From Streptomyces hygroscopicus (GTDB lineage Bacteria > Actinomycetota > Actinomycetes > Streptomycetales > Streptomycetaceae): DNA of 64,000 nt. A program made the translations under genes and the position numbers. The DNA is taken from the NCBI GenBank assembly GCA_002021875.1, contig CP018627.1, positions 9,734,001-9,798,000 of the forward strand, given 5' to 3'. Under the pieces are notes generated by a model. The model had not been told where the DNA came from. It saw only the letters and a list, made by a program, of their open reading frames with translations, and did no database searches. Each line of letters starts with the position of its first letter. The first letter of the stretch is position 1. This document shows positions 1 to 8,552 of the stretch, piece after piece.

Positions 1-713
1 GCGTCCGCCCCGGCACCCGGCTGGTGTCCATCTGTACGGGCGCCTTCCTGCTGGCCGCCGCCGGTCTCCTGGACGGGCGCCGGGCCACCACCCACTGGGC
101 GCTCACCGACCACTTCCAGGAGCTGTTTCCCCGGGTCGAGCTGGATGCCGGTGTGCTCTTCGTCGACCACGGTGATGTGCTGACCTCCGCGGGGGCGGCG
201 AGCGGTGTCGACGTCTGCCTGCACCTGGTGCGCCAGGACCACGGCAGCGAGGTGGCCAACCACGTCGCCCGTTGCTGTGTCGTGCCGCCGTACCGGGACG
301 GCGGGCAGGCGCAGTACATCGAGCGGCCGCTGCCGCCGGTGAGCGAAACCGGCACCGGGCCGACCCGCGACTGGGCGCTGCGGCGGCTGGAACTGCCGCT
401 GTCGCTGGACGAGCTGGCCGCGCATGCGGCGATGAGCACCCGTACCTTCGCCCGGCGCTTCCGGGAGGAGACCGGTCTGAGCCCCGGCCGCTGGCTGACC
501 CAGCAGCGGCTGCGGCGGGCACGGCATCTGCTGGAGTCCAGTGATTTGCCGGTGGAACGGGTCGCCCACGAGGTCGGCTTCGCCACCGCCACCTCGCTGC
601 GGCGGCACCTGGCGGCGGAGGCGGGGGTGGCCCCGTCGGCCTACCGGCGCACCTTCCGCGCCTCGGGTCCGGCCGCGGGCGGCGTCAGGGAAGCGTCACG
701 GGCCGGGGGCTGA
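1..713 (+). CDS. GlxA/FtrA-type AraC transcriptional regulator (5' end outside window)
   Basis: The reading frame is open from the first bases, so the gene starts upstream. The visible N-terminal part carries the DJ-1/PfpI-like (class I amidotransferase fold) signature ICTGAFLLAAAGLLDGR followed by ATTHW, as in GlxA/FtrA-type regulators. The last ~90 residues are a double helix-turn-helix AraC domain: DELAAHAAMSTRTFARRF is the first HTH and VAHEVGFATATSLRRHL the second. Such proteins are cytoplasmic DNA-binding activators; the amidotransferase-like domain is a non-catalytic sensor in this family. The effector cannot be told from the sequence. A short glycine- and arginine-rich tail ends at a TGA at 711-713. 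Confidence 0.9.
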   Translation, partial: VRPGTRLVSICTGAFLLAAAGLLDGRRATTHWALTDHFQELFPRVELDAGVLFVDHGDVLTSAGAASGVDVCLHLVRQDHGSEVANHVARCCVVPPYRDGGQAQYIERPLPPVSETGTGPTRDWALRRLELPLSLDELAAHAAMSTRTFARRFREETGLSPGRWLTQQRLRRARHLLESSDLPVERVAHEVGFATATSLRRHLAAEAGVAPSAYRRTFRASGPAAGGVREASRAGG

Positions 714-896
714 GAGGGCCAGCCTCACCTACGCCGCGACAACGGCCGATCCCGCCACCGACCAGCAGCGCCACCGCGACAGCCTGGCCGCCACCGTGCG
801 CCGCGCGTTCGCACCCTGACGACACCGGCGCAAGGAACAACGCGCGTACCCTGCCGATGCGGGACCCCGCCCCACCACACGAGAGGACACCCAACG

Positions 897-1961
897 TTGT
901 CCGAGATCCACGACCGACCCGGGGAGCGGGGGCCGCGTATGCCCGAGCCACCGGAAGTGAACGCGGCGGCCGTCGCGGACGCCATCGTGCCCGGCTTCGG
1001 CATGGACGCCATCCACGAGGCCGCGCGGCGCCTGTCCGGTCAGGTGGTCCGGACACCTCTGCTCACCTCCCCGATGCTGGACGAGCTCGTCGGCGCCCGC
1101 GTCCTGGTCAAGGCCGAATGCCTCCAGCTCACCGGCTCGTTCAAGGTGCGCGGGGCGCTCAACGCCCTGCTCGCCCTGGACGAGGAGGCGCGCCGCGCGG
1201 GGATCGTGGCCTACTCCGCCGGCAATCACGGGCAGGGCGTGGCCGCGGCGGCACGGCTCGCCGGTTGCCCCGCGGTCATCGTCATGCCGCATGACGCCCC
1301 GCGCATCAAGGTCGACAACTGTCGCTGGTGGGGCGCCGAGACGGTCCTGTACGACCCGCGGACCGAGGACCGGGAAGAGGTCGCCCGGAAGATCCTTCAG
1401 GACCGCGGCATGACGCTGATCCCGCCCTTCGACGACGTCAGGGTCATGGCCGGGCAGGGCACCGTCGGCCTGGAGATGGCCGAGCAGGCGCGCGAGCTGG
1501 GCCTGACCCCGGAGGCGGTCCTGGTGAACTGCAGTGGCGGCGGGCTGGCCTCCGGTGTGATCACCGCGCTCCACCACGCGTTCCCCGGGATGGTGAACCA
1601 CATCGTCGAACCGGCAGGCTTCGACAAGATGGCCCGGTCCCTGGCGACCGGCCGCGTATGCGCCAACCCCCACCCGCCCGGCGGCCTCATGGACGCCATC
1701 TCCGGTCCGGCGGCCGGTGCGCGCCCGCTGGCCGTCCTCCGCCACCACGATGTGACCGGCCTGACCGTCACCGACGAGGAGGTCCTGGCCGCCATGGGCA
1801 CGGCCCACCGGCTCCTCAAGATCGTGGTGGAGCCGGGGGCCGCCGCGTGCCTGGCTGCACTGCTGTCCGGGAAGGTGGACGTACGGGGCAGGACCGTGGC
1901 GCTCGTGGCGTCGGGCGGCAACGTCGATCCAGCGGTCTACCGCCGGGCCCTGGCGGACTGA
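897..1961 (+). CDS. Threonine/serine dehydratase-like PLP enzyme
   Basis: This is a fold-type II pyridoxal phosphate enzyme of the threonine dehydratase/serine racemase group (354 residues, the single-domain catabolic size without an ACT domain). The PLP lysine lies in LTGSFKVRGA, the substrate loop in YSAGNHGQG, and the phosphate-binding glycine loop in NCSGGGLASG. It would deaminate L-threonine or L-serine to a 2-keto acid in the cytoplasm; racemase activity is possible. The TTG start at 897 follows GAGAGGAC. An ATG at 939 behind GGAGCGGGGG is an equally good alternative and would remove 14 residues. The gene is monocistronic and is followed directly by a strong hairpin terminator. Confidence 0.87.
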   Translation: MSEIHDRPGERGPRMPEPPEVNAAAVADAIVPGFGMDAIHEAARRLSGQVVRTPLLTSPMLDELVGARVLVKAECLQLTGSFKVRGALNALLALDEEARRAGIVAYSAGNHGQGVAAAARLAGCPAVIVMPHDAPRIKVDNCRWWGAETVLYDPRTEDREEVARKILQDRGMTLIPPFDDVRVMAGQGTVGLEMAEQARELGLTPEAVLVNCSGGGLASGVITALHHAFPGMVNHIVEPAGFDKMARSLATGRVCANPHPPGGLMDAISGPAAGARPLAVLRHHDVTGLTVTDEEVLAAMGTAHRLLKIVVEPGAAACLAALLSGKVDVRGRTVALVASGGNVDPAVYRRALAD

Positions 1962-1965
1962 ACCA

Positions 1966-1999
1966 CCCCGCCGAGGAGTACTGCGTCCCCTCGGCGGGG
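1966..1999. terminator. Hairpin terminator after the dehydratase gene
   Basis: Perfect 11-bp inverted repeat: CCCCGCCGAGG (1966-1976) pairs with CCTCGGCGGGG (1989-1999) across a 12-nt loop, starting five bases after the dehydratase stop codon. There is no U-tract, which is common for Streptomyces terminators. Confidence 0.7.
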
Positions 2000-2098
2000 A
2001 ACACCTCTGGCCGATGTGCCGCGCCGCCCGGCCATCGCGGCCCCGCCGATCAGGCCACCGAGGTCGAGGTGTGCCGTCGGTGCACGTAGGCTCGGTGG

Positions 2099-2719
2099 AT
2101 GGCGAAGTATTTCGATGTGCATCCCGATAACCCTCAGCAGCGCACCATCAGCAATGTGGCCGACAGGATCCGCTCGGGTGGGCTCGTCGCCTATCCGACG
2201 GACTCCTGCTTCGCGCTGGGATGCCAGATGGGCAATCGTGACGGAATTAATCAGATCCGGTCGATTCGCAACCTCGACGACCGTCACCACTTCACCCTGA
2301 TGTGCCAGAACTTCGCGCAGCTCGGCCAGTTCGTGCACATCGACAAGGACGTGTTCCGCGCGATCAAAGCGGCGACGCCCGGCAGTTACACCTTCATCCT
2401 CCCGGCGACGAAGGACGTACCGCGTCAGCTTCCGCACCCGAAGAAGAAGACGGTCGGCGTCCGGATCCCCGACCATGTCGTCACCCAGGCCCTGCTCGCC
2501 GAGCTCGGTGAGCCACTGCTCTCCAGCACCCTGCTGCTCCCCGACGAGGACGAGCCGATGACACAGGGCTGGGAGATCAAGGAACGGCTCGACCATGTGG
2601 TGGACGCCGTGGTCGACTCGGGTGACTGCGGCACCGAGCCGACCACGGTCATCGACTTCTCCAGTGGCGAGGCCGAGATCGTACGCCGGGGGGCGGGGGA
2701 CACGGCACGGTTCGAGTAG
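2099..2719 (+). CDS. YciO/Sua5/YrdC-family protein
   Basis: A YrdC-fold protein of 206 residues, the same size as E. coli YciO and lacking the C-terminal Sua5 domain. Family features are the early SGGLVAYPTDSCFALG segment (nucleotide/carbamoyl pocket), IRNLDDRHHFTLMCQN, and the KKTVGVRIPDH segment. Members bind RNA and ATP; the Sua5/YrdC branch makes threonylcarbamoyl-AMP for tRNA t6A, while the role of the YciO branch is less clear. A second Sua5 elsewhere in the genome would normally cover the essential function. The ATG start is preceded by a weak purine stretch. It is monocistronic and faces the GH28 gene, with a possible GGCC-rich hairpin at 2733-2767 shared by both ends. Confidence 0.85.
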   Translation: MAKYFDVHPDNPQQRTISNVADRIRSGGLVAYPTDSCFALGCQMGNRDGINQIRSIRNLDDRHHFTLMCQNFAQLGQFVHIDKDVFRAIKAATPGSYTFILPATKDVPRQLPHPKKKTVGVRIPDHVVTQALLAELGEPLLSSTLLLPDEDEPMTQGWEIKERLDHVVDAVVDSGDCGTEPTTVIDFSSGEAEIVRRGAGDTARFE

Positions 2720-2749
2720 CCGCGCAGCAGGCCCCCGGCCGCACGCCGA

Positions 2750-4204
2750 TCAGGGGTGTGGCCGGGGTGGCACCTCCTGGCCGTTGACGTTGACCCGCCG
2801 GAAGGTCAGGTCGTCGGTGTAGACGATGCTGTCGGGGTTGAGGATGCCGGTGAAGGCGGAGCGGGAGAGGTGCACACCGCGCAGATGGTCGGTGTCCAGG
2901 CCGACCAGCCGCAGCACGGTCTGGGCGCCGTCGATCGCCATGCGGTCCATATGGATGTTCCGCACGGACACCGGCAGGGTCCCGTCCTCGCCGCCGTTGT
3001 AGGCCATGGTCACGAACGCGATGTCGCGCTCCACGTCCTGTCCGGTGAAGTTCCGGATGTGCACACCGTCGATGAAGCCGCCGCGCTTCTTGTTCGCCTT
3101 GACGTACAGCGCGTGCTTGACGGGGTAGCGGCCGGGGAATTCCGGTGGGTTGATCTCGCAGTTCTCGGCGAAGATGTCGCGCACCCCGCCGGACATCTCG
3201 CTGCCGACGGTCATCCCGCCCCAGCGGCCGGAGAACCGGCAGTCGCGTACGACGATGTTCCTGCTCGGTACGCCGACGCGGTGGCCGTCCTCGTCCCGGC
3301 CGGACTTGACGGCCACGCAGTCGTCGTTGGTGTTGAAGCGGCAGTCGGTGATGAGCACATCCGAGCAGCACTCCGGGTCGCAGCCATCGGTGTTGTAGAG
3401 CGTGCTGTCCACGGTGACACCGCGCACGGTGACGTTGCCGGAGAGCACCGGATGCACGGTCCACATCGGCGGGTCGACGATGGTCAGGTCGCTGACCAGG
3501 ACATTGCGGCAGCGGTAGAACTGCACCATCTTCGGCCGCAGATAGTGGCCGTCACCGAAGACGCGCCTGGCCACCGGCGCTCCCGTGGAGCCCATCTCGC
3601 GCAGCAGCTTCTGATCGGCCCCCTGCGGTCCGCTGTCGCGGTACCAGCTCTCCCACGGGCCGAGCCGCGCCTGCCCGTCGAGGATGCCGGGCCCGGTGAC
3701 CGCGACGTCCCGCGCGCCGTACGCGTAGATGAAGGGCGAGTAGTTGTAGCACTCGGTGCCCTCCCAGCGGGTGAGCACCACCGGCAGGAAGTCGCGCGGA
3801 TCGGGGCTGAAGGCGATGGTGGCGCCCGCGGTGACATGCAGATTCACCCGGCCGCGCAGCTGGATCGCGCCGGTGAGGAAACGGCCCTCGGGGACGACGA
3901 CCCGGCCGCCGCCCGCGCGGTGGCAGGCGGCGATGGCGGCCCGGAACGCCGCGGTGTTCATCGTCCGCCCGTCGCCGACCGCGCCGTAGTCGGTGATCCG
4001 GAAGCTCCGGCGGGGGAAGGCGGGCGGCCTGATCCGGTCCAGGATCCCCGGCACCGCGCGCCACGCCCCGGTGTAGTCGGTGGCCGCGCCGGTGTGCGAC
4101 GTGGCCGCGTACGCCTGCCCCGCGGGGAGCTGGGGGAGCAGCGCGCCTGCCGCCAGCAGACCGCCGGTGCGCAGCGCCGAGCGGCGGGAAGGTCTCGGAT
4201 GCAT
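2750..4204 (-). CDS. Secreted GH28-family glycosidase (polygalacturonase-like)
   Basis: A 484-residue parallel beta-helix hydrolase of glycoside hydrolase family 28. After a twin-arginine-type leader (SRRSALRT, hydrophobic stretch, cleavage near AYA) comes the usual opening RITDYGAVGDG at about residue 69. Catalytic motifs are NTDG (Asp273) and NDDC (Asp294/Asp295). The GHG motif is replaced by GSEMSGG, and the late substrate loop is YVKANKKRGG. It should hydrolyse galacturonan or a rhamnogalacturonan-type polymer outside the cell. The ATG at 4204 sits behind GAGGAG, which overlaps the stop of the GH29-like gene (11-nt gap), so the two are co-transcribed. The long open frame upstream of this ATG is antisense shadow. 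Confidence 0.9.
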   Translation of the reverse strand: MHPRPSRRSALRTGGLLAAGALLPQLPAGQAYAATSHTGAATDYTGAWRAVPGILDRIRPPAFPRRSFRITDYGAVGDGRTMNTAAFRAAIAACHRAGGGRVVVPEGRFLTGAIQLRGRVNLHVTAGATIAFSPDPRDFLPVVLTRWEGTECYNYSPFIYAYGARDVAVTGPGILDGQARLGPWESWYRDSGPQGADQKLLREMGSTGAPVARRVFGDGHYLRPKMVQFYRCRNVLVSDLTIVDPPMWTVHPVLSGNVTVRGVTVDSTLYNTDGCDPECCSDVLITDCRFNTNDDCVAVKSGRDEDGHRVGVPSRNIVVRDCRFSGRWGGMTVGSEMSGGVRDIFAENCEINPPEFPGRYPVKHALYVKANKKRGGFIDGVHIRNFTGQDVERDIAFVTMAYNGGEDGTLPVSVRNIHMDRMAIDGAQTVLRLVGLDTDHLRGVHLSRSAFTGILNPDSIVYTDDLTFRRVNVNGQEVPPRPHP

Positions 4205-4215
4205 CGCCTGGCTCC

Positions 4216-7191
4216 TCAGGTGGTCCGGCCGATGGAGAGCCGGTCGAGGTCGGGGGCGGACTCGGTGTCGTTGGAGATCTTGATGGTGTTGGCGCCGGAT
4301 TTGAGGGTGACCGGGATGGAGGTCGTGCGCGGGGTGGTGTTCCCGGTGTCGGTCACGGTCACCTTGGTCGCCGGGCCGCCGTTGACGCTCACCTGGAACG
4401 AGCGGGTGCCGTTGACCGTGTAGTCGAGGTGGAGCGTGTGCTGCCCGCCGTCGGGGACGACGACATCGGGGAAGACCATGGCCGCCTGCTCGCTGCCCCC
4501 GATGTTGCGCACCTTCTCGGCCCCGGAGCAGGGTCCGCAGCCGGTGAGGCCGGTGCTGCCGAACTGGTTGGCCGAGTCCTCCGCCTCGCGTGCCCAGATC
4601 CGGTCGGCGGGCAGTGGCCGCACCTTGACCTGGTCCGAGACCGACTTCGGCCGGCCGAGCAGCCCGAAGTCCGCCGTGACGGGGATGTCGGCCGAACCGG
4701 CGTCCTGGCCGGGCGGGGAGGTGAGGGTCCAGGTGCCCCGCACCGTCTGGCCGAGCCGCAGCGACCGGGCCGTGACCGGGCCGCCGTCCGCGGTCCAGCC
4801 GGCCGGCAGCCGGGGGGCGAGGCTGATGCCGTCGAGCTGCTCGTCGGCGTCGAGCCGGAGGGTCGCCGTGACGGTGAGGAACCGCCGGCCGGGGCCGACC
4901 CACTGCAGACCATGGGGCCGGACGGTGAGCGTGGTCTTGGGCGTGTACGAGGCCGGGGGCGGCGGGGCGACCGCGATCCGGTCCAGCCCGGGGCCGCGGC
5001 GGGCGGTGCTGAAGACCTTCACCGTGTTGGCGCCCGCCTTGAGCGGCACGGACACCGCCGTGCTCTCCGGCACCCCGGGGCTGCCCGCGACCACGGGGAC
5101 CTCGACCGGTGCCGCGCCGTTGACGCTCACGGACAGCGAGGTGGCTGCCTTCGCGGTGTGGTCCAACTGGAGCCGGTAGTCGCCGCTTTCGGGGGCGCGG
5201 ACCTCGCGGTACGTCACGGAGTCGCGCGCCCCGCCGCCGAGGCCGTCCACGCGCCGGCCGCCCGAGCAGGGGCCGCAGGCCACCGAGTGGACCGCGCCCG
5301 ACGACGCGTTCTGCCGGGCCTCGGCCTCCAGCGGCAGCTGGGTGCGGGTGGTCTTCGAGCGGCCGTAGGCCACCTGGATCTCGTCGATGCGCAGCTGGTT
5401 GTAGAACTCCGGTGCCCGCGGGCCGCCCCACAGGCTGCGCACCTCCAGCTTCAGATAGCGGGCGTCGCGGCCACCGATGTCGATGCTCTGCACCCCGCGG
5501 GCGCTGGGCAGGGCGCCGGAGCGCACCTGCGTCCAGCGCTTGCCGTCGCCGCTGGCGTAGACGCGGTAGTCCTTGATGCGCGCGGAGTCCTCGGGGCGCC
5601 CGAAGGAGGACCGGGCGTGCGTCGGCGACCACTCGCGCTGGTTCACCGCCAGCGCCGTGGTGTGCTTGCGCGCGCCGAGGTCGAGGGTGACGGAGACGGG
5701 CAGCTTGCCGTCGCTGTCCCAGTAGGTCTCGTAGTCGCCGTCGGCCAGGTCGGCCGCCGGGTGGCCGGTCCGCGCGGAGGTGGCGGTGGCGCCGACACCG
5801 GACTGCGGGTAGAAGGGCCGGCGGCTGTCGGTCTCGACCTTGAAGACGGTGTCGTACGGATCCCAGTCGTGGATGCCGAGGATGGACAGATGGCCGCCGG
5901 ACTGGCTGAAGCGCATCTTCTGACCGGTGCGGAGGTTGGTGACCCGGCGCACGGTGTAGCCGTTGTCGCCCAGCCGCACCATGTCGGTGCGGGGCGGGGT
6001 GACCACGTGGACGTACTGGGTGCGGTCACCGTCCTCGCCCCGGCCCACGGTGACCACGCCATGGGCGCCGTCGTTCCAGAACCCGGGCCGCATGCCGCCG
6101 TACATATAGCCGCCGCCCTCGACGCCGTACACCGACTCCTTGATGGGCTCCACCCACTTGCCCATGAAGTCGTTGAACTCCTCCTGCTGGGGCGGGAGTT
6201 CGCCGTTCACCATGGGTGTCTCGGCCATGAGCGACTTGATGGAGGAGCCCGCGTTGGTGATGTAACGGCCGGTGCTGAGCCGGGCGTCGACCTCGTGGTC
6301 ACCGCCGTCGTACCACCAGTCGCCGGTGGTCGGCAGCTTGTAGTCGGCCTCGGTCAGCCGGGGCATGGGAACGCTCACGGCGGCGGGGTAGTCGTACGCC
6401 GGGGTCATGCCGGTCTTCTGCTCATTGCTGACCGTGTCCATGATCGGCGTGTCTTCGTTGTTGTTGCTCAGCAGCCAGTCGGGCCGGCGCTCGCGGATCT
6501 TCTCGTAGAGGCCGTGCTCCTCCCAGTACTCGTTGTCGTTGTCGATCCAGAACCCCGACAGGTCCGGGTACTTCTCCATGGCCTCGAGGAACAGGTCGTA
6601 GCTGAACCTGCCGAAGCCTTGGCGCGTGGTGAGGTCGACCTGCTCGCCCTTGTACGCCGAGTAGGCGGCCGAATCCAGCGTCTCGACGCCGTCCGCGTTG
6701 TGCCACTGCGGGTCGTCGGTCATGTAGAGGACGATGCGCACGCCCTTGGCCTTACCGGCGGCCACCAACTCACCGAGCAGATCGCGCTCGGTGGCGCAGC
6801 TTCCCGGAATCTTCGAGGGCCAGGGGCGGGCGTAGCCCAGCCTGCTGTGGAAGGTGGCCAGCACGATGTACGAGGCGCCGAGCTTGCGGGCCTCGTCCAC
6901 CCAGTAGTCGGCGCTCCAGCCGCCCTCGGTGACATCGCGCTCCCACTCGGCGCAGTCGCGGTGCTGGGGGTGGGTGAACATGCCCCAGTGCAGGAAGAGC
7001 CCGGCAGTGGACTGACGCAGCCACTCCTGCCGGGGGTGGTGGACCTCGGACTTGGCGGGGGCGGCGAGGAGGCCGATGGCCAGGGCGAGTACGACCGCCG
7101 CGCACACAGCGCGCCACCGCGAGCGGGTGGCATGTGTGGTGCGGGCGGCAGAGATGTGGAAGGGGCGGAGCGGGATCCTCGGCGTGGGCAT
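4216..7191 (-). CDS. Secreted GH29-like alpha-L-fucosidase with accessory domains
   Basis: A 991-residue multidomain secreted enzyme. Residues ~25-45 are a signal/anchor segment. Residues ~50-440 form a GH29-type catalytic domain (TAGLFLHWGMF near residue 70; GFWIDNDNEYW with probable nucleophile Asp217). A discoidin-like (F5/8 C) domain covers ~450-620 (ADGDYETYWDSD). Two CBM6/35-like modules, each with a CGPCSG motif (~625-750 and ~870-990), flank a NEW3-like domain (LPAGWTADGG). It probably removes L-fucose or a related 6-deoxyhexose from plant cell-wall polymers. I chose ATG 7191 because GGAGGACAGGAT precedes it; the GTG at 7227 lies inside the operator. It is first in an operon with the GH28 gene and is probably repressed by the divergent LacI protein. 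Confidence 0.87.
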   Translation of the reverse strand: MPTPRIPLRPFHISAARTTHATRSRWRAVCAAVVLALAIGLLAAPAKSEVHHPRQEWLRQSTAGLFLHWGMFTHPQHRDCAEWERDVTEGGWSADYWVDEARKLGASYIVLATFHSRLGYARPWPSKIPGSCATERDLLGELVAAGKAKGVRIVLYMTDDPQWHNADGVETLDSAAYSAYKGEQVDLTTRQGFGRFSYDLFLEAMEKYPDLSGFWIDNDNEYWEEHGLYEKIRERRPDWLLSNNNEDTPIMDTVSNEQKTGMTPAYDYPAAVSVPMPRLTEADYKLPTTGDWWYDGGDHEVDARLSTGRYITNAGSSIKSLMAETPMVNGELPPQQEEFNDFMGKWVEPIKESVYGVEGGGYMYGGMRPGFWNDGAHGVVTVGRGEDGDRTQYVHVVTPPRTDMVRLGDNGYTVRRVTNLRTGQKMRFSQSGGHLSILGIHDWDPYDTVFKVETDSRRPFYPQSGVGATATSARTGHPAADLADGDYETYWDSDGKLPVSVTLDLGARKHTTALAVNQREWSPTHARSSFGRPEDSARIKDYRVYASGDGKRWTQVRSGALPSARGVQSIDIGGRDARYLKLEVRSLWGGPRAPEFYNQLRIDEIQVAYGRSKTTRTQLPLEAEARQNASSGAVHSVACGPCSGGRRVDGLGGGARDSVTYREVRAPESGDYRLQLDHTAKAATSLSVSVNGAAPVEVPVVAGSPGVPESTAVSVPLKAGANTVKVFSTARRGPGLDRIAVAPPPPASYTPKTTLTVRPHGLQWVGPGRRFLTVTATLRLDADEQLDGISLAPRLPAGWTADGGPVTARSLRLGQTVRGTWTLTSPPGQDAGSADIPVTADFGLLGRPKSVSDQVKVRPLPADRIWAREAEDSANQFGSTGLTGCGPCSGAEKVRNIGGSEQAAMVFPDVVVPDGGQHTLHLDYTVNGTRSFQVSVNGGPATKVTVTDTGNTTPRTTSIPVTLKSGANTIKISNDTESAPDLDRLSIGRTT

Positions 7192-7203
7192 ATCCTGTCC
7201 TCC

Positions 7204-7227
7204 GTGAACGTTCCCGTGAGCGTTCAC
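7204..7227. promoter_or_regulatory. Tandem LacI-type operator before the GH29-like gene
   Basis: Two adjacent 12-bp near-palindromes centred on CG, GTGAACGTTCCC (7204-7215) and GTGAGCGTTCAC (7216-7227), lie about five bases upstream of the GH29 Shine-Dalgarno sequence. The whole block is also an inverted repeat with perfect 8-bp arms (CGTGAACG/CGTTCACG, 7203-7228). The shape (short CG-centred palindrome) and its position beside a LacI-family gene fit autogenous-locus repression. The match to a LacI-type site is my inference. Confidence 0.65.
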
Positions 7228-7411
7228 GAAGCACTGTCCGGCCCACCCGGCCGCCGTGTCAATATGTGTGCGGCGGTGGGGTGTTATGCGGTGGCGATCC
7301 GTTGACGCCCGTCGTCGCCGCGGTGATTATCAAGGCGGGAGTGGATCGGGGACCGCATCCATGAGCGCGCCCGAGTGCCACGTCCGCGGGTGAGGGAGAG
7401 GGGTGGGGACC

Positions 7412-8416
7412 ATGCCCGCGAACGGCAGGCCGCGCCGGATCACCATCGACGACGTGGCACGCTCGGCCGGGGTGTCCCGGCAGACCGTGTCCCGCGCGGT
7501 CAACAACAAACCGGAGATCGACCCCGCCACCCGGCAGCGGGTGCTCCTGGTGGCCCAGTCCATGGGATACCGGCCCAGCCGGTTCGCCCGTGGCATGGTC
7601 GGCCCGCGGCTCACCACGCTGGGGCTGGTCATCGCGGACGTGCTCAACCCGTTCTTTCCCGAGGTGGTCTCCGGTGTGCTGGCGGCGGCCGACGAGCGCG
7701 GCTGGCAGGTGGCCGTCTACAGCACCGGATCCGCCCTGGAACGCGAGACCGCGGTGGCGGAGACCGTGGTGAACCACGTGGACGCGTGTATCGCCTTTCT
7801 GCTGGACCCCGGCGCCATCGAGCTCATCCGGCGCTCCGGGATGCCCTTCGTCCTGCTGGACAACGAGCACCGGCCACCGGCGGTGAGCGGGGGCCGGATC
7901 GACTTCGCCAGCGGGATGCGCCAGGTGGTCGGCCACCTCGTCGAGCGCGGCCACCGCCGGATCGCGATGCTCGACGACCGGGGGCGCCCGGACGCGGGCG
8001 ACCGCGGCACCCGGCACTCGCTGTTCCTGGGGACGGCCGCCGAACTGGGGCTGCCCGCGGACGAGAGCTGGGTGTTCCCGGCGGCCAACTCCCTCGACGG
8101 CGGGGCGGCGGCCATGGACGACGTGCTGGACACCGGCTTCGGCGCGACGGCCGTGCTCGCGTACAACGACCTGATCGCCATCGGTGCCATGCGCCGCGCC
8201 CGCGACCGCGGGGTGCGAGTGCCGGAGGACTGCGCGTTCGTCGGCTGCGACGGGCTGACGCTGAGCCGGCTCGTGGACCCGCCGCTGACCACCCTGACGG
8301 TCGACAAGGAACTCCTCGGCCGGGCCGCGGTACGGCAGGTCGCCGCACTGATGACCGGCGCCGCGACGGGCGAGACGGTGATCGAGCCACGCCTCGTGGT
8401 CCGCGCGTCCTCCTGA
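7412..8416 (+). CDS. LacI-family transcriptional regulator
   Basis: A 334-residue LacI/GalR repressor. The N-terminal HTH with hinge helix is typical: ITIDDVARSAGVSRQTVSRA, then NNKPEIDPATRQRV and GYRPSRFARGM. The periplasmic-binding-protein-like core follows (LGLVIADVLNPFFPEVVSGV; AVLAYNDLIAIGAMRRARD; FVGCDGLTLSRLVDPPLTTL). It should bind the tandem palindrome near 7204-7227 and release it with a sugar from pectin or fucosylated polymers. An in-frame GTG at 7403 behind GAGGGAGAGG is an alternative start. It is divergent from the GH29/GH28 operon, the usual arrangement for a local repressor. Confidence 0.92.
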   Translation: MPANGRPRRITIDDVARSAGVSRQTVSRAVNNKPEIDPATRQRVLLVAQSMGYRPSRFARGMVGPRLTTLGLVIADVLNPFFPEVVSGVLAAADERGWQVAVYSTGSALERETAVAETVVNHVDACIAFLLDPGAIELIRRSGMPFVLLDNEHRPPAVSGGRIDFASGMRQVVGHLVERGHRRIAMLDDRGRPDAGDRGTRHSLFLGTAAELGLPADESWVFPAANSLDGGAAAMDDVLDTGFGATAVLAYNDLIAIGAMRRARDRGVRVPEDCAFVGCDGLTLSRLVDPPLTTLTVDKELLGRAAVRQVAALMTGAATGETVIEPRLVVRASS

Positions 8417-8552
8417 CCGCCCCGCGGCCGCCGTCGGCGCTCCCGGCGAACAATATGAACGCAATGATCGACGGGATGGCGCTCGCCCCCGGCGGTTCCT
8501 AGCATCCCCGTGCGCAGCGCAGCTTCGCGCGGAGCACGATAGGAGCCACTCC

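Noticed and set aside
714..896. A short plus-strand frame between the AraC and dehydratase genes
   Set aside because: About 30 plausible residues without a start or ribosome site; most likely chance open frame in GC-rich DNA.
2750..5632. A 960-codon minus-strand open frame covering the GH28 gene and part of its neighbour
   Set aside because: Only the part from ATG 4204 (Tat-type leader, RITDYGAVGDG) is GH28. The upstream half is an overlapping frame of the GH29-like gene, low in hydrophobic structure and without family motifs.
4429..7305. A 958-codon plus-strand open frame opposite the GH29-like gene
   Set aside because: It is a GC-bias shadow; all recognisable domains are on the minus strand in one frame.
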